In this document: piece after piece, positions 28,414 through 38,844 of the stretch
How positions within the stretch are numbered: the first letter of the stretch is position 1
Layout of the letters: each line of letters opens with the position of its first letter
Source: Roseitranquillus sp963709765
GTDB taxonomy: Bacteria; Pseudomonadota; Alphaproteobacteria; Rhodobacterales; Rhodobacteraceae
DNA length: 64,000 nucleotides
Reading direction: 5' to 3'
NCBI GenBank assembly: GCA_963709765.1
Contig: CAVPXL010000005.1
Location: forward strand, 471,574 to 535,573
The notes under the pieces: model-generated
Database searches by the model: none
What the model saw: the letters and a program-made list of their open reading frames with translations, nothing else
What the model was told of the DNA's origin: nothing
Translations under genes and position numbers: made by a program

Positions 28414-30713
28414 TAGGCCGCGTCGCCCGCAGACAGGACCGGCCCCGCGAGCGGAGCTGAGAGGGCGTCGCGCAGGCGCGCCTCGTTGATCGGCTTGGTG
28501 AGGTAGATGTCCATTCCGGCCTCGACCCCCTTCCGGCGCTCTCCTTCGAGGGCGTGGGCGGTGAGGGCCACGATGCGGGCCGGGATGCGGCCCTCCGCCT
28601 CCTCGATCCGCCGGATCTCGAGAGTGGCGTCGTAGCCGTTCATCCCCGGCATCGAGATGTCCATCAGGATCACGTCGAACGGGATGGTCCGGCAGAGCCT
28701 GATCGCCTCGATGCCGTCGCGCGCGACCTCGCAGCCGTGGCCGAGCTTGCCCAGGAGGCTCTTGACCACGAGCTGATTGACGCGGTTGTCCTCCACCACC
28801 AGGATCCGCGCCGGATCGAGGTCGGACCCGTCGGGCGCTGCTGCGGCCGCGACGGGTGGCGCGGCGGCTGGGGGCGCCGGGTGAATGGCGGCGGGCTCCG
28901 CGCATCCCGAAGGCGCGCCGCCGGCCTTGCGGTGCGCGAGGCAGCTCACGATCCGCTCGTGCAGGTCGGCGCGCAGGACGGGCTTGGTCATGACCGCATC
29001 CGGCTTCGCGGATTGCTCGAAGCCCGCGCAGTCGAGGTCGAGCGACGACAGGAGGATGACGGGCAGGTCGGCCAGCGCGGAATCGGCCCGCAACCGCGCC
29101 AGCACGTCCAGGCCGCTCAGATGCGGCATCTTCTGATCCAGCAGGAGCAGGTCGTAGGGCGCGGCGTTCTCGTGCCCGGTCCGCAGCTCGACCAGCGCCG
29201 CCGCGCCAGAGGAGACCGATCGCGGCCGCATCCCCCAGGCGGCCACGATTTCCTGCAGGATCATCCGGTCCGTCTCGTTGTCGTCGGCGATCAGCACGCG
29301 CAATCCGTCGAGCCGATCAAGCCGGGCCGGCGCCTCTTCGGGGAGCTCGGCGGGTTCCAGCGGCACGCAGACCCGGAAGACCGAGCCGACGCCGGACTCC
29401 GAGCGCGCGGTGATCGCGCCGCCCATCAGTTCGACCAGCGAGCGGCAGATGGACAGGCCGAGGCCCGTCCCCTCGTGCTTGCGGGTGGACGAGCCGTCGA
29501 CCTGCGCGAAGGTGTCGAAGACCATGCCGAGCCGGTCGGCGGGGATGCCGATGCCGGTGTCGCGCACCTCGACCACCAGGTCGCCGCCGTCCTTCGAGAC
29601 GTCGAGCACGACCTGGCCGCGTTCGGTGAACTTGATCGCGTTCCCGAGCAGGTTGGTCACGATCTGGCTCAGGCGTTCCTGATCGCCGATGACGTGCCGG
29701 GGCAGCGCCGGATCGAAGCGCACCAGCAGTTCCAGCCCCTTGTCGTGGGCGGTCTTGCTGAGCAGCGTGGCGGGGCGCGCGATCTCGCTCAGGCGGAAGG
29801 GGCGCGGGGAGAGACGCAGCTTCGCGGCGCCGATCCGCGAGAAGTCGAGCACATCGTTGATGAGTTCCAGGAGCGCGCGGGCCGAGGTCGCGACGATGTC
29901 GTTGTAGACCCGTTGTCGCGGGTCGAGGCTGGTGCTGCCCAGAAGCTCGGTCATGCCGATGATGCCGTTCATCGGCGTGCGGATCTCGTGGCTCATGTTG
30001 GCGAGGAACTGGCCCTTGACCTGCTCGGCCGCGAGCGCGGTGTCACGCGCCTCGTGCAGGTGGGCGTTCTGCCGCCTCAGATGATGCCACATCAGGGACA
30101 GGAGCACGCCCGGCACCGACAGCGACACCAGCAGGATCGCCGCGAATTGCAGGCCGAAGCCGATGAACTGGGCCTCGACCTCGCCCGCGATGCCGCCGAC
30201 ATCGACATAGACCTCGGCCGCGCCGACGATCTCGTCGCGCTTCCGGATCGGCACGACGACGTTGACGTAGACAGCGGGCCGGCCCGGCCAGGCGCGACCG
30301 TCGCCGAGGATCGCGCGCGGACGGCCGGTGCGGGTGACTTTGCGCACCGTTTCGTCGGTGGAGAAGTCGTCAAGACCGCCGAGCCGCACGGCGCGCCCGA
30401 CGGCGCTGTCGTCGGACACGAACATTGTCCGCCCGTCGGTATCGAAGAGCTTGAAGCGGAAGATCTCTCCCGCCGCGGCCGTCTCGGCGAGCAGGAGAAG
30501 CTCGTGCTCCATCGGCGCCCGGCCGATGACGATCTCGTTGAGGCGCGGCACGTGGAGCTCGGCGAAAGACGTCCAGTCCTGCGCCGCGCGCTCGCCGAGC
30601 CGGGTGATCGAGTCCCTGGTGACCGTGCGGACCAGCCCGTAGCCGAAGGCCAGCGCGATGAGCGCCGCCACGGCCACCGCCAGGCCGAGCCGTCTGCCGG
30701 TCAGAAATGTCAT
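28413..30713 (-). CDS. membrane hybrid histidine kinase with two receiver domains
   Basis: 766 residues: transmembrane helix 1, a ~150-residue periplasmic sensor region, transmembrane helix 2 (about 184-208), HisKA with the phospho-His in FLANMSHEIRTPMNG (about H242), HATPase_c (VTNLLGNAIKFTERG, DTGIGIP, GTGLGLSICRSLV), receiver 1 (LIADDNETDR, LLLLDQKMPHLSGL) and receiver 2 (ILVVEDNRVNQ, VILMDISMPGMNGYD, LTKPINE). GGGAGCGG supports the ATG at 30713. There is no Hpt domain, so it needs a separate phosphotransfer protein; the one at 14651 is a speculative partner. The stop codon is restored by the adjoining IS end. Confidence 0.9.
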   Translation of the reverse strand: MTFLTGRRLGLAVAVAALIALAFGYGLVRTVTRDSITRLGERAAQDWTSFAELHVPRLNEIVIGRAPMEHELLLLAETAAAGEIFRFKLFDTDGRTMFVSDDSAVGRAVRLGGLDDFSTDETVRKVTRTGRPRAILGDGRAWPGRPAVYVNVVVPIRKRDEIVGAAEVYVDVGGIAGEVEAQFIGFGLQFAAILLVSLSVPGVLLSLMWHHLRRQNAHLHEARDTALAAEQVKGQFLANMSHEIRTPMNGIIGMTELLGSTSLDPRQRVYNDIVATSARALLELINDVLDFSRIGAAKLRLSPRPFRLSEIARPATLLSKTAHDKGLELLVRFDPALPRHVIGDQERLSQIVTNLLGNAIKFTERGQVVLDVSKDGGDLVVEVRDTGIGIPADRLGMVFDTFAQVDGSSTRKHEGTGLGLSICRSLVELMGGAITARSESGVGSVFRVCVPLEPAELPEEAPARLDRLDGLRVLIADDNETDRMILQEIVAAWGMRPRSVSSGAAALVELRTGHENAAPYDLLLLDQKMPHLSGLDVLARLRADSALADLPVILLSSLDLDCAGFEQSAKPDAVMTKPVLRADLHERIVSCLAHRKAGGAPSGCAEPAAIHPAPPAAAPPVAAAAAPDGSDLDPARILVVEDNRVNQLVVKSLLGKLGHGCEVARDGIEAIRLCRTIPFDVILMDISMPGMNGYDATLEIRRIEEAEGRIPARIVALTAHALEGERRKGVEAGMDIYLTKPINEARLRDALSAPLAGPVLSAGDAA

Positions 30714-30893
30714 GTACCGCTCCCTGGACCCGGCGGCAGGTGTAGCGGCCAAGCTCTCAACGATCCGTTACGCGCAATCGCCCTGAAGTTGCGGCGGGGG
30801 CCAATCCCCGGCATTCTCGGGAAAAATTAATCTCCGAAAGGACGGCGCGATGACCGAGCGAGGAGAGGCGGCGATTCGGGGCGGCGCGGAACG

Positions 30894-31937
30894 ATGACGC
30901 TCACGCTCACGCCGGTCGCGGCGGCGGATCACGAGGAGGTGGTGCGGGTCGCGGATCCCGGGGCCGGGCTTCTCGCCTTCATCGCCATCCATTCAACGGC
31001 CCGCGGCCCGGCGGCCGGAGGGTTGCGGATGCACCCCTACGCCAGCGAGGCGGCGGCGATTCACGACGTGCTGCGCCTGAGCCGGGGGATGACGTTCAAG
31101 AACGCGGCCGCCGATCTGCCGCTGGGCGGCGGCAAGGCGGTGATCCTGGGCGATCCGGCGCGCGACAAGACGCCCGCGCTGCTGGCGGCGTTCGGGCGCG
31201 CGGTGGAGCGTCTCGGGGGCCGCTACTGGACCGCCGAGGACATGGGGATGACGCCCGCCGACATGGCCATCATCGCGCGCGAGTCGCGCTTTGTCGCGGG
31301 TCTGGAGGGCGGGGCGTACGCCAGCGGCGACCCCTCTCCCGTCACCGCGCGCGGCATCTTCCGGGCCATGCGGGTCGCGGCCAGGCACCGCCTTGGCTCC
31401 GACGCGCTCTCCGGGTGCCGGGTCGCGGTGCAGGGGATCGGCCATGTGGGCTGGCATCTGGCCGAGCGACTGCACCGCGAGGGGGCGCGGCTGATCGTGG
31501 CCGACACCGACGCCGCGATGGTCGCGCGCGCCGAGGCCGAGCTGGGCGCGGAGGCCGTCGCGCCCGAGGCGATCCACGCCGTGAAGGCCGACATCTTTTC
31601 GCCCTGCGCGATCGGCGCGATCCTGAACGCGCGCACGATCCCGCATCTGCGGGCGGCCCTGGTGGCGGGCGGGGCGAACAACCAGCTCGAAGAGCCCGGA
31701 GACGCCGACCGCCTGCACCGGCGCGGCATCCTCTACGCGCCGGATTACGTGGCCAATGGCGGGGGCATCATCAACGTCGCCGCCGAAGTGCTCCGGATCG
31801 AGGACCGGGAGCCCTGGGTCCTGGCCCGGCTCGACGCGCTGACGGCGACGATGGAGCGGATCCTGAGCCAGGCCGAGGCGCGCGGCCTGAGCCCCGCGCA
31901 TGTCGCCGACGAGGAGGTCGGCCGGCGGCTCGGCTGA
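30894..31937 (+). CDS. Glu/Leu/Phe/Val dehydrogenase (leucine dehydrogenase type)
   Basis: NAD-dependent oxidative deamination of a (branched-chain) amino acid. 347 residues, the short leucine/phenylalanine-dehydrogenase length. Substrate loop GPAAGGLRM, catalytic Lys in PLGGGKAVI, the YWTAEDMGMTP segment and a Rossmann GIGHVGWHLAE are seen, then ANGGGIINVA. Divergent from the kinase. Leucine is the best guess; valine or phenylalanine cannot be ruled out. Confidence 0.88.
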   Translation: MTLTLTPVAAADHEEVVRVADPGAGLLAFIAIHSTARGPAAGGLRMHPYASEAAAIHDVLRLSRGMTFKNAAADLPLGGGKAVILGDPARDKTPALLAAFGRAVERLGGRYWTAEDMGMTPADMAIIARESRFVAGLEGGAYASGDPSPVTARGIFRAMRVAARHRLGSDALSGCRVAVQGIGHVGWHLAERLHREGARLIVADTDAAMVARAEAELGAEAVAPEAIHAVKADIFSPCAIGAILNARTIPHLRAALVAGGANNQLEEPGDADRLHRRGILYAPDYVANGGGIINVAAEVLRIEDREPWVLARLDALTATMERILSQAEARGLSPAHVADEEVGRRLG

Positions 31938-32069
31938 CGCGGATCTGCCGGGGCCTGCGACGATTCGCTCCAGACGCGCCTTGCCCGGACGGGGTGTCGG
32001 GGCGTAGCATTTCGCCCGAGGTCCGGCGCACGAACATCGGACCCGCGAGGCAGAAATCGAGAGCAACCC

Positions 32070-32375
32070 ATGACCCGAACCATCCTGACCGCCCTGACGC
32101 TGGCACTGATCTCCGGTGCCGCCCATGCCGGAACCATCGAGCGCGCCTGTCTGCAATCCGAGCGCAGGGCCGCCAACCGCGCAATCTGCGGCTGCATCCA
32201 GCGCGTCGCCAACGCGACGCTCGACAGCAGCGACCAGCGTCTGGCCGCGAGCTTCTTCAGCGACCCCCACCGCGCCCAGGAGATCCGGCAATCGGACCGC
32301 CGCAATCACGCGCGCTTCTGGGCCAGGTATAGCCGCTTCGGCACCACCGCCGAGACCCGGTGCCGCGCAAGCTGA
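32070..32375 (+). CDS. small secreted Cys-containing hypothetical protein
   Basis: 101 residues with a clear signal peptide (cleavage after AHA). The mature part has four Cys (ERACLQSERR, ICGCIQRVA, a C-terminal TRCRAS) suggesting disulfides, and a basic tail. Such proteins recur in Rhodobacterales and are sometimes mislabelled arginine transporter. No transport feature is visible. Converges on hrpB. Confidence 0.7.
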   Translation: MTRTILTALTLALISGAAHAGTIERACLQSERRAANRAICGCIQRVANATLDSSDQRLAASFFSDPHRAQEIRQSDRRNHARFWARYSRFGTTAETRCRAS

Positions 32376-32415
32376 CGGCGCCGCGGACACCGGCCGGACC
32401 CGTGCCGGGGCTGCG

Positions 32416-34870
32416 TCAGCCGCGCGGCTTCACGCGCCGGGTCGGGGCCGCTTCGGCCGGGTTCTCGGGCCACGGGTGACGCGGATAGCGCCCGCGCATG
32501 TCGCGGCGCACATCGGCGTAGCTCGTCGCCCAGAAGCCCGGCAGGTCGGCGGTGGTCTGTACCGGACGCCCGGCGGGCGAGAGCAGCGTGACGAGGAGCG
32601 GCCGGCCCGCGACGACGGGGTGTCGCGTGACCCCGAACATCTCCTGCAGGCGGAGCGCGATGGCGGGCTGTTCGCCGTCGTAGTCGATGGGCACGCGACG
32701 GCCGAGAGGCGTCTCGTAGGCGGGCGGCGCGACACGGTCGAGCGTCTGGCGCTGCGGCCAGTCGAGCATCGCCTCCAGCGCGGCGGTGAGGTCGACGGCG
32801 CGCCACGCCGCCTCGCTGCGGATGCCCGGCAGATGGGGCGCGAGCCAGATGTCGAGCGTCTCCATCAGCTGCGCGTCGTCCATGGCGGGAAGGTCGGCCC
32901 CGTCCGCGCGGGCCAGTTCCACCCGCGCGCGCAGACGGCGGGCCGCCTCGGTCCAGACCAGCCCGATCTCGCGGACGCCCTCGCACATCGCCGCCGACAC
33001 CCGCTCGGGCGGCGCATCGCGCCAGGCCCGGTCGGCCAGCACGAGCGCACCCAGCCGTTCCTGAAGGCGGGCCACCACCCGCCGCTCGCGCCGGGACCAC
33101 TCGCAGATGGCGACCTCCGCGATCCGGTCCGCGAAAAGATCGCGCAGGGTCGACTCGGCGATCGCCGCGGCCTGCCGGATGCGGGCCTCGCGCGGGTCGC
33201 CGTCGGTGTCGGTGACCACGATCAGCCGCGCCCCGGCCAGCGGGTCGGCGGGGTCGAGCGCCGCCCCCTTGCCGCCCGACAGCAGGTAGCGCGGCGCGTC
33301 GCCCGGCCGCCGCAGCCCGATCCGGTCGGGGTAGGCAAGTGCCGCCATCGCCGCCCGCCGCTCGCCGGGATCGTCGGGCAGGGCCGGGCGCGCGGTGCCG
33401 GCGCCCGCCGCGCCGGCGCCCGCGCGGACGAGGCGACGGGCCTCCACGCGAATGCGGTCCAGATGACGGGGATCGGCGCCCTGCCCCGCCCGACCCGCAA
33501 GCGCGTCGAGGCGTAGCGCGAGGTCCGCGCCCGCGCCGCGCAACGGATCGCGATCGGACAGCAGCGCCGCGAGGGGCGCCGCATCGGGCCCGGCGAGCGC
33601 CAGCATGTGCCCGAGCCGGGGATGCAGCGGCAGCCCCGCGAGCGTGCGCCCGTGCGCCGTGATCGCCCCGTCGGCGTCGAGCGCGCCGAGATCGCGCAGC
33701 AGCGCCTGCGCCTCGGCCAGCGCGCCCGGCGGCGGCGGCGTGAGGAACGCCAGTCCCGCCCCGTCCCGGTCGCCCCAGAGCGCCAGTTCCAGCGCGAGGT
33801 CGGCAAGGTCCGCCGCCTCGATCTCGGCCGGCGGCTGGGCGGCCAGCGCCCCCTCCTGTCCCTTCGTCCAGAGCCGGTAGCAGAGCCCCGGCGCCACCCG
33901 TCCGGCGCGGCCGCGGCGCTGTTCGGCCTCGGCGCGGGTGACGCGCTCGGTCACCAGCCGCGACATGCCCGAGGCCGGGTCGAACCGCGCCCGCCGCGCA
34001 AGGCCGCCATCGACCACCACCCGGATGTCGGGAATGGTGAGCGAGGTTTCGGCGATGGCGGTGGCCAGCACCACCTTGCGCCGCGCCGCGGGCGCCAGCG
34101 CCTCCTGCTGCGCCTTGAGGCCGAGCGCGCCGTAGAGCGGACGGATGTCGCAATCCGGAAGGTCGAGGCGGGCCGCGACGCGCCGGATCTCGCCTTCGCC
34201 GGGCAGGAAGGCGAGGATGCCGCCCTCGGCCTCGGCGGCGGCGCGCACGATCAGGTCGGCCATGGACTCCTCGATCCGCGCCCGGGGCGGCAGCGGCCGG
34301 TCGAGCCAGCGCGTTTCCACCGGGAACGCCTGCCCCCGCGACGTGACGACCGGCGCGTCGTCGAGCAGCGCGGCGACCGGCTCCGCGTCGAGCGTCGCCG
34401 ACATGACCAGCAGGATCAGGTCGTCGCGCAGCGCGCCGCGCGATCTCCCACGCCAGCGCGAGGCCGAGATCGGCGGCGAGGGAGCGTTCGTGGAACTCGT
34501 CGAAGATAACCGCGCCGATGCCCTCCAGCCCCGGATCGGACTGGATCATGCGGGTCAGGATGCCTTCGGTGACGACCTCGATCCGGGTGGCGGGCGACAC
34601 CTTGCTCTCGCCGCGCATCCGGTAGCCGACGCTCTGGCCCACGGATTCGCCCAGGGTCTCGGCCATGCGGTGCGCGGCGGCGCGGGTGGCGAGGCGGCGC
34701 GGCTCCAGCATCACGATCCGGCCCTGCGACAGACCGGCGGCGTCGAGCGCCAGCGGCACCCGCGTGGTCTTGCCCGCGCCCGGCGGCGCCTGCAGCACGG
34801 CCCGGCGCGCGCGGGCCAGCGCGGCGAGCAGGTCGGGCAGCGCGGCGTCGATGGGCAGGGCGTCACTCAT
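32416..34870 (-). pseudogene. hrpB: ATP-dependent helicase HrpB, one-base frameshift
   Basis: DEAH-box helicase. The first frame (from 34870) gives Walker A APPGAGKTTRVP, EPRRLATRAAA, VTEGILTRM and DEFHERS; it then loses sense after LALAWEI. The second frame resumes with LVMSATLDAEPVA and runs through AIAETSLTIPD and QRRGRAGR to the HrpB-specific C-terminus. The total is 2455 bases, 3n+1; removing one base near 34437-34446 (a GCGCGGCGCG stretch) restores an 816-residue protein. Either a sequencing error or a recent inactivation. Sense identity is secure. Confidence 0.88.
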
Positions 34871-34978
34871 GCCCGGCCTTATCGGCGACCGGCGGCCCGG
34901 GTTCCAGTGTCCGCGCCGCGCGGCTGGACAGCGCCGCCCCGGCCCGGCAAGACGGCGAGCGACCGGGACGAGGTGACG

Positions 34979-35986
34979 ATGGCGGATGTGGCGAAACTGG
35001 CCGAGGGGGTGATCGCGGGCGAACGCCGGGCGCTGGCCCGCGCCATAACGCTCGTGGAAAGCGCGCGCGCCGATCATCGCGCTTCGGCCGACGCGCTGAT
35101 GGAGAGGCTGGCGGACGCGCGCCGGCAGGCGCTGCGGATCGGGCTCTCGGGCACGCCGGGCGTCGGCAAGTCCACCTTCATCGAGACCTTCGGCACGATG
35201 CTGACCGGACAGGGCAAGCGGGTCGCGGTGCTGGCGGTCGATCCGTCCTCGGCGCGCACCGGCGGCTCGATCCTGGGTGACAAGACGCGGATGGAACGGC
35301 TGGCGCGCGACCCCGCCGCCTTCATCCGCCCTAGCCCGGCGCAACGCGAGCTGGGCGGCGTCGCGCGCCGCACGCGCGAGGCGGTGGCGGTGTGCGAGGC
35401 GGCGGGCTTCGACGTCGTGCTGATCGAGACGGTGGGCGTGGGCCAGTCCGAGACGCTGGTGGCGGGGATGTCGGACATCTTCGTGCTGCTGCTGGCGCCG
35501 GGGGGCGGGGACGAGCTGCAGGGGGTCAAGCGCGGCATCATGGAGATCGCCGACCTGATCCTGGTGAACAAGGCCGACGGCGAGATGCGCGCCGGGGCCG
35601 AGCGGACGCGGGCCGACTATGCCGGGGCGCTGCGCCTGATGCGCCGGCCGCAGGGCGACGCGCCGGGATTCCCGAAGGCGCTCTGCGTGTCGGCGCTGGA
35701 GGAGGCGGGGCTCGACGCGGCCTGGAGCGCGATGAACGAGCTGGCGGCGTGGCGGCGGACGCATGGCCTCTGGGACGACCGGCGCGCGCGTCAGGCCCGG
35801 GAGTGGTTCGAGGACGAGGTGCGCCGCGGCGTCCTGGCGCTTGCGGCGCGCGACGGCGGGATGCAGGCGACGATGGCGCGGCTGGGCGAGGCCGTGGCCC
35901 GGGGCGAGCGCGCGCCGGGTGCCGCGGCGGACGAGGCGCTGGCGGCGCTGCACTCGGCGCTTGACGCCACCGGGGGGACGCCTTAA
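34979..35986 (+). CDS. meaB: methylmalonyl-CoA mutase-associated GTPase MeaB
   Basis: G3E-family GTPase that chaperones adenosylcobalamin loading and protects methylmalonyl-CoA mutase. 335 residues. P-loop SGTPGVGKST, DPSSARTGGSILGDKTRM, the ETVGVGQSE switch and base-specificity motif NKAD are present. ATG at 34979 follows an ACGAGG ribosome site; the much longer ORF is antisense to hrpB. Fits with PrpE and the PduO adenosyltransferase in a propionate/methylmalonyl-CoA route. Confidence 0.95.
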   Translation: MADVAKLAEGVIAGERRALARAITLVESARADHRASADALMERLADARRQALRIGLSGTPGVGKSTFIETFGTMLTGQGKRVAVLAVDPSSARTGGSILGDKTRMERLARDPAAFIRPSPAQRELGGVARRTREAVAVCEAAGFDVVLIETVGVGQSETLVAGMSDIFVLLLAPGGGDELQGVKRGIMEIADLILVNKADGEMRAGAERTRADYAGALRLMRRPQGDAPGFPKALCVSALEEAGLDAAWSAMNELAAWRRTHGLWDDRRARQAREWFEDEVRRGVLALAARDGGMQATMARLGEAVARGERAPGAAADEALAALHSALDATGGTP

Positions 35987-36006
35987 GAGCCGCGGACGGA
36001 ATTCGG

Positions 36007-36027
36007 GGCACCGCCTGTCGCGGTGCC
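36007..36027 (+). promoter_or_regulatory. hairpin in the rpmB leader / after meaB
   Basis: An 8-bp perfect stem (36007-36014 with 36020-36027, GGCACCGC/GCGGTGCC) and a 5-base loop, 20 bases past meaB and 69 before the rpmB ATG. No T-run follows, so it could be an mRNA leader element or a weak terminator. Confidence 0.4.
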
Positions 36028-36095
36028 TGTCTGCATTACTGCACGCTGGGGCGCCACGAACTGCCGGCCCCAAAACAAGACGAGGAACCAAGATC

Positions 36096-36383
36096 ATGTC
36101 GCGCCGCTGCGAACTGACCGGTAAGGGCCCGATGGTCGGCAACAATGTCAGCCACGCCAACAACAAATCCAAGCGCCGTTTCCTGCCGAACCTGAACGAC
36201 GTCAGCCTGATGTCCGAAACGCTGGGCCGCACGTTCCGCCTGCGCGTTTCCGCGGCCGCGCTGCGAACCGTCGATCATCGCGGCGGGCTCGACACGTTCC
36301 TGCTGAGGGCGCGCGACGGCGACCTGAGCGAAGGCGCGCTCAAGATCAAGCGCGACATCGCCAAGGCGCAGGCCCCCGCCTGA
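36096..36383 (+). CDS. rpmB: 50S ribosomal protein L28
   Basis: 95-residue ribosomal protein, beginning MSRRCELTGKGPMVGNNVSHANNK in family form (SRRCELTGK, GNNVSHANNKSKRRF, SLRVSAAALRTVD-like segment). Length is that of alphaproteobacterial L28. GAGGAAC ribosome site. Followed by an excellent intrinsic terminator, so probably monocistronic. Confidence 0.97.
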   Translation: MSRRCELTGKGPMVGNNVSHANNKSKRRFLPNLNDVSLMSETLGRTFRLRVSAAALRTVDHRGGLDTFLLRARDGDLSEGALKIKRDIAKAQAPA

Positions 36384-36433
36384 TCGCGACCGGCGGGGAT
36401 TTGTGCGCCGCCGTCGCTCTTGAACCGACATCG

Positions 36434-36465
36434 CCTCGCGACGGAACGCCCGTCGCGGGGTTTTT
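36434..36465 (+). terminator. rho-independent terminator after rpmB
   Basis: An 11-bp stem with one G-T pair (36434-36444 with 36450-36460), a 5-base loop AACGC and five T residues. It lies 50 bases past the rpmB stop. Confidence 0.9.
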
Positions 36466-36565
36466 CGTGTCCGGCCGCCTGCGCTCTTCGGTCGCAGGGC
36501 GCTGCCCGCGCGCGGCGCTTAGGGACCGGGCATATTCGGCCTTTCCTATGTGTATGGAGCCCCGC

Positions 36566-37027
36566 ATGATCGCCATTCTTCGCCGAACCGCCCTTCCGGC
36601 CGCCCTGGTCCTCGCCGCCGCGCCCGCCCTCGCCGACGGCATGCGGGTCGAGGACGCCTTTGTCCGCGTGAGCGGCCCCGCGGCGCAGAGCGGCGCGATC
36701 TTCCTGCAGATCCTGAACGAGACCGGCGCCGACGACCGCCTGATCGGCGCGGAGACGCCGGCCGCCGCCCGCGCCGAGCTTCACACCCATGAGCAGACCG
36801 CCGAGGGCGTGATGCGCATGGTCCATGTGGAGGACGGCTTTCCCGTCGCGGCCGGGGAGACCCTGAGCCTCGAACGCGGGGGACGCCACGTCATGCTCAT
36901 GGGCCTGACCGCCCCGCTTGCGGAGGGCGACGCGGTGCCCCTGACCCTGCACTTCGAGGGCGCCGGCGCGGTGGACCTTTCGGTGCCGGTCGACAACACC
37001 CGCACCCCCCTGGGCCACGGCGACTGA
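36566..37027 (+). CDS. periplasmic copper chaperone PCu(A)C
   Basis: 153 residues with a signal peptide (cleavage near ALA-DG). The Cu(I) ligand set is visible: H75 (ELHTHEQ), M85 (GVMRM), H108 and M110 (GRHVMLMGL), close to the family H-x10-M-x21-H-x-M pattern. These proteins deliver copper for cytochrome oxidase CuA maturation. The ATG preceded by GGAG-CCCCGC was chosen over two in-frame ATGs 12-18 bases upstream. Confidence 0.92.
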   Translation: MIAILRRTALPAALVLAAAPALADGMRVEDAFVRVSGPAAQSGAIFLQILNETGADDRLIGAETPAAARAELHTHEQTAEGVMRMVHVEDGFPVAAGETLSLERGGRHVMLMGLTAPLAEGDAVPLTLHFEGAGAVDLSVPVDNTRTPLGHGD

Positions 37028-37144
37028 ACGGCCAACGACCGGCCTCGCCCCCTCGCCGCCCGGGCTGAGCGGTTGCGAACCCGCCGCCTCCTGCCGTAGC
37101 GTGCTTCCGGCACGGGCAGGCCCGGCGGAGCGAGGGAGGATCAC

Positions 37145-38258
<1,114 letters not shown>

Positions 38259-38304
38259 ACCTCGCCCACGCGAAGATACCGCCGTTCACCCCCGGAGAAA
38301 CGCC

Positions 38305-38775
38305 ATGCCGCGCACGACCCTTGCCGCCCTCCTGCTCGTGCTGCCCTCGCTCGGGGTCGCGCAGGAAACCCCCGACCGGACCGAAGCCGTCCGGGACGCC
38401 ATCGCGCAGTTCGATTGCGAGGGGGGCGAGATCCGCATGCCGGGCGACACGGTCATCGCGATCGACGGCGCGATCTGCGCCGCCGGCCGCTATGACATCA
38501 AGCTCGATTCCAGCCTGATGATCCGGTCGCTCACCTACGCCGGCCCCGCCGGGACGAGCGAACCGCGCGTCGAAGGGCCGGGCGACGACGTCCCGCAGGA
38601 GGCGGTGACGCGGATCACGGCGATTCTGGGCACCCTGAACTGCACCATGGAAACCTCGGGCATCAAGGCGATCCCCGAGGGCGGCTTCCGTCTCGTCGGG
38701 GTCGAATGCCCCGACGGGCAGTTCGACATCGACCTGGACGCCAACCTTCAGGAAACCGGCCGCCGCCCCAGATGA
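38305..38775 (+). CDS. secreted PepSY-like hypothetical protein
   Basis: 156 residues. Signal peptide ends near GVAQ. The mature part seems to contain two related halves: QFDCEGGEIRMPGDTVIAIDGAICAAGRYDIKLD is echoed by LNCTMETSGIKAIPEGGFRLVGVECPDGQFDIDLD (read by segments: DCEGGEIR / NCTMETS; GRYDIKLD / GQFDIDLD), a PepSY-like beta-alpha-beta pattern, each half with two Cys. Possibly an inhibitor or binding module. Follows adhI in the same direction by 46 bases. Confidence 0.65.
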   Translation: MPRTTLAALLLVLPSLGVAQETPDRTEAVRDAIAQFDCEGGEIRMPGDTVIAIDGAICAAGRYDIKLDSSLMIRSLTYAGPAGTSEPRVEGPGDDVPQEAVTRITAILGTLNCTMETSGIKAIPEGGFRLVGVECPDGQFDIDLDANLQETGRRPR

Positions 38776-38844
38776 GGCCGCGCGCACCCATCGGTGCCGG
38801 AAAGATCACGATTGCGGGCGCAACCCCCCGCCGCGTGCCGGCCT

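Noticed and set aside
32306..36232. 1308-codon minus-strand ORF
   Set aside because: Its upstream part is antisense to meaB and rpmB and has no family motif; only the section from 34870 to about 34440 is real (hrpB N-terminus).
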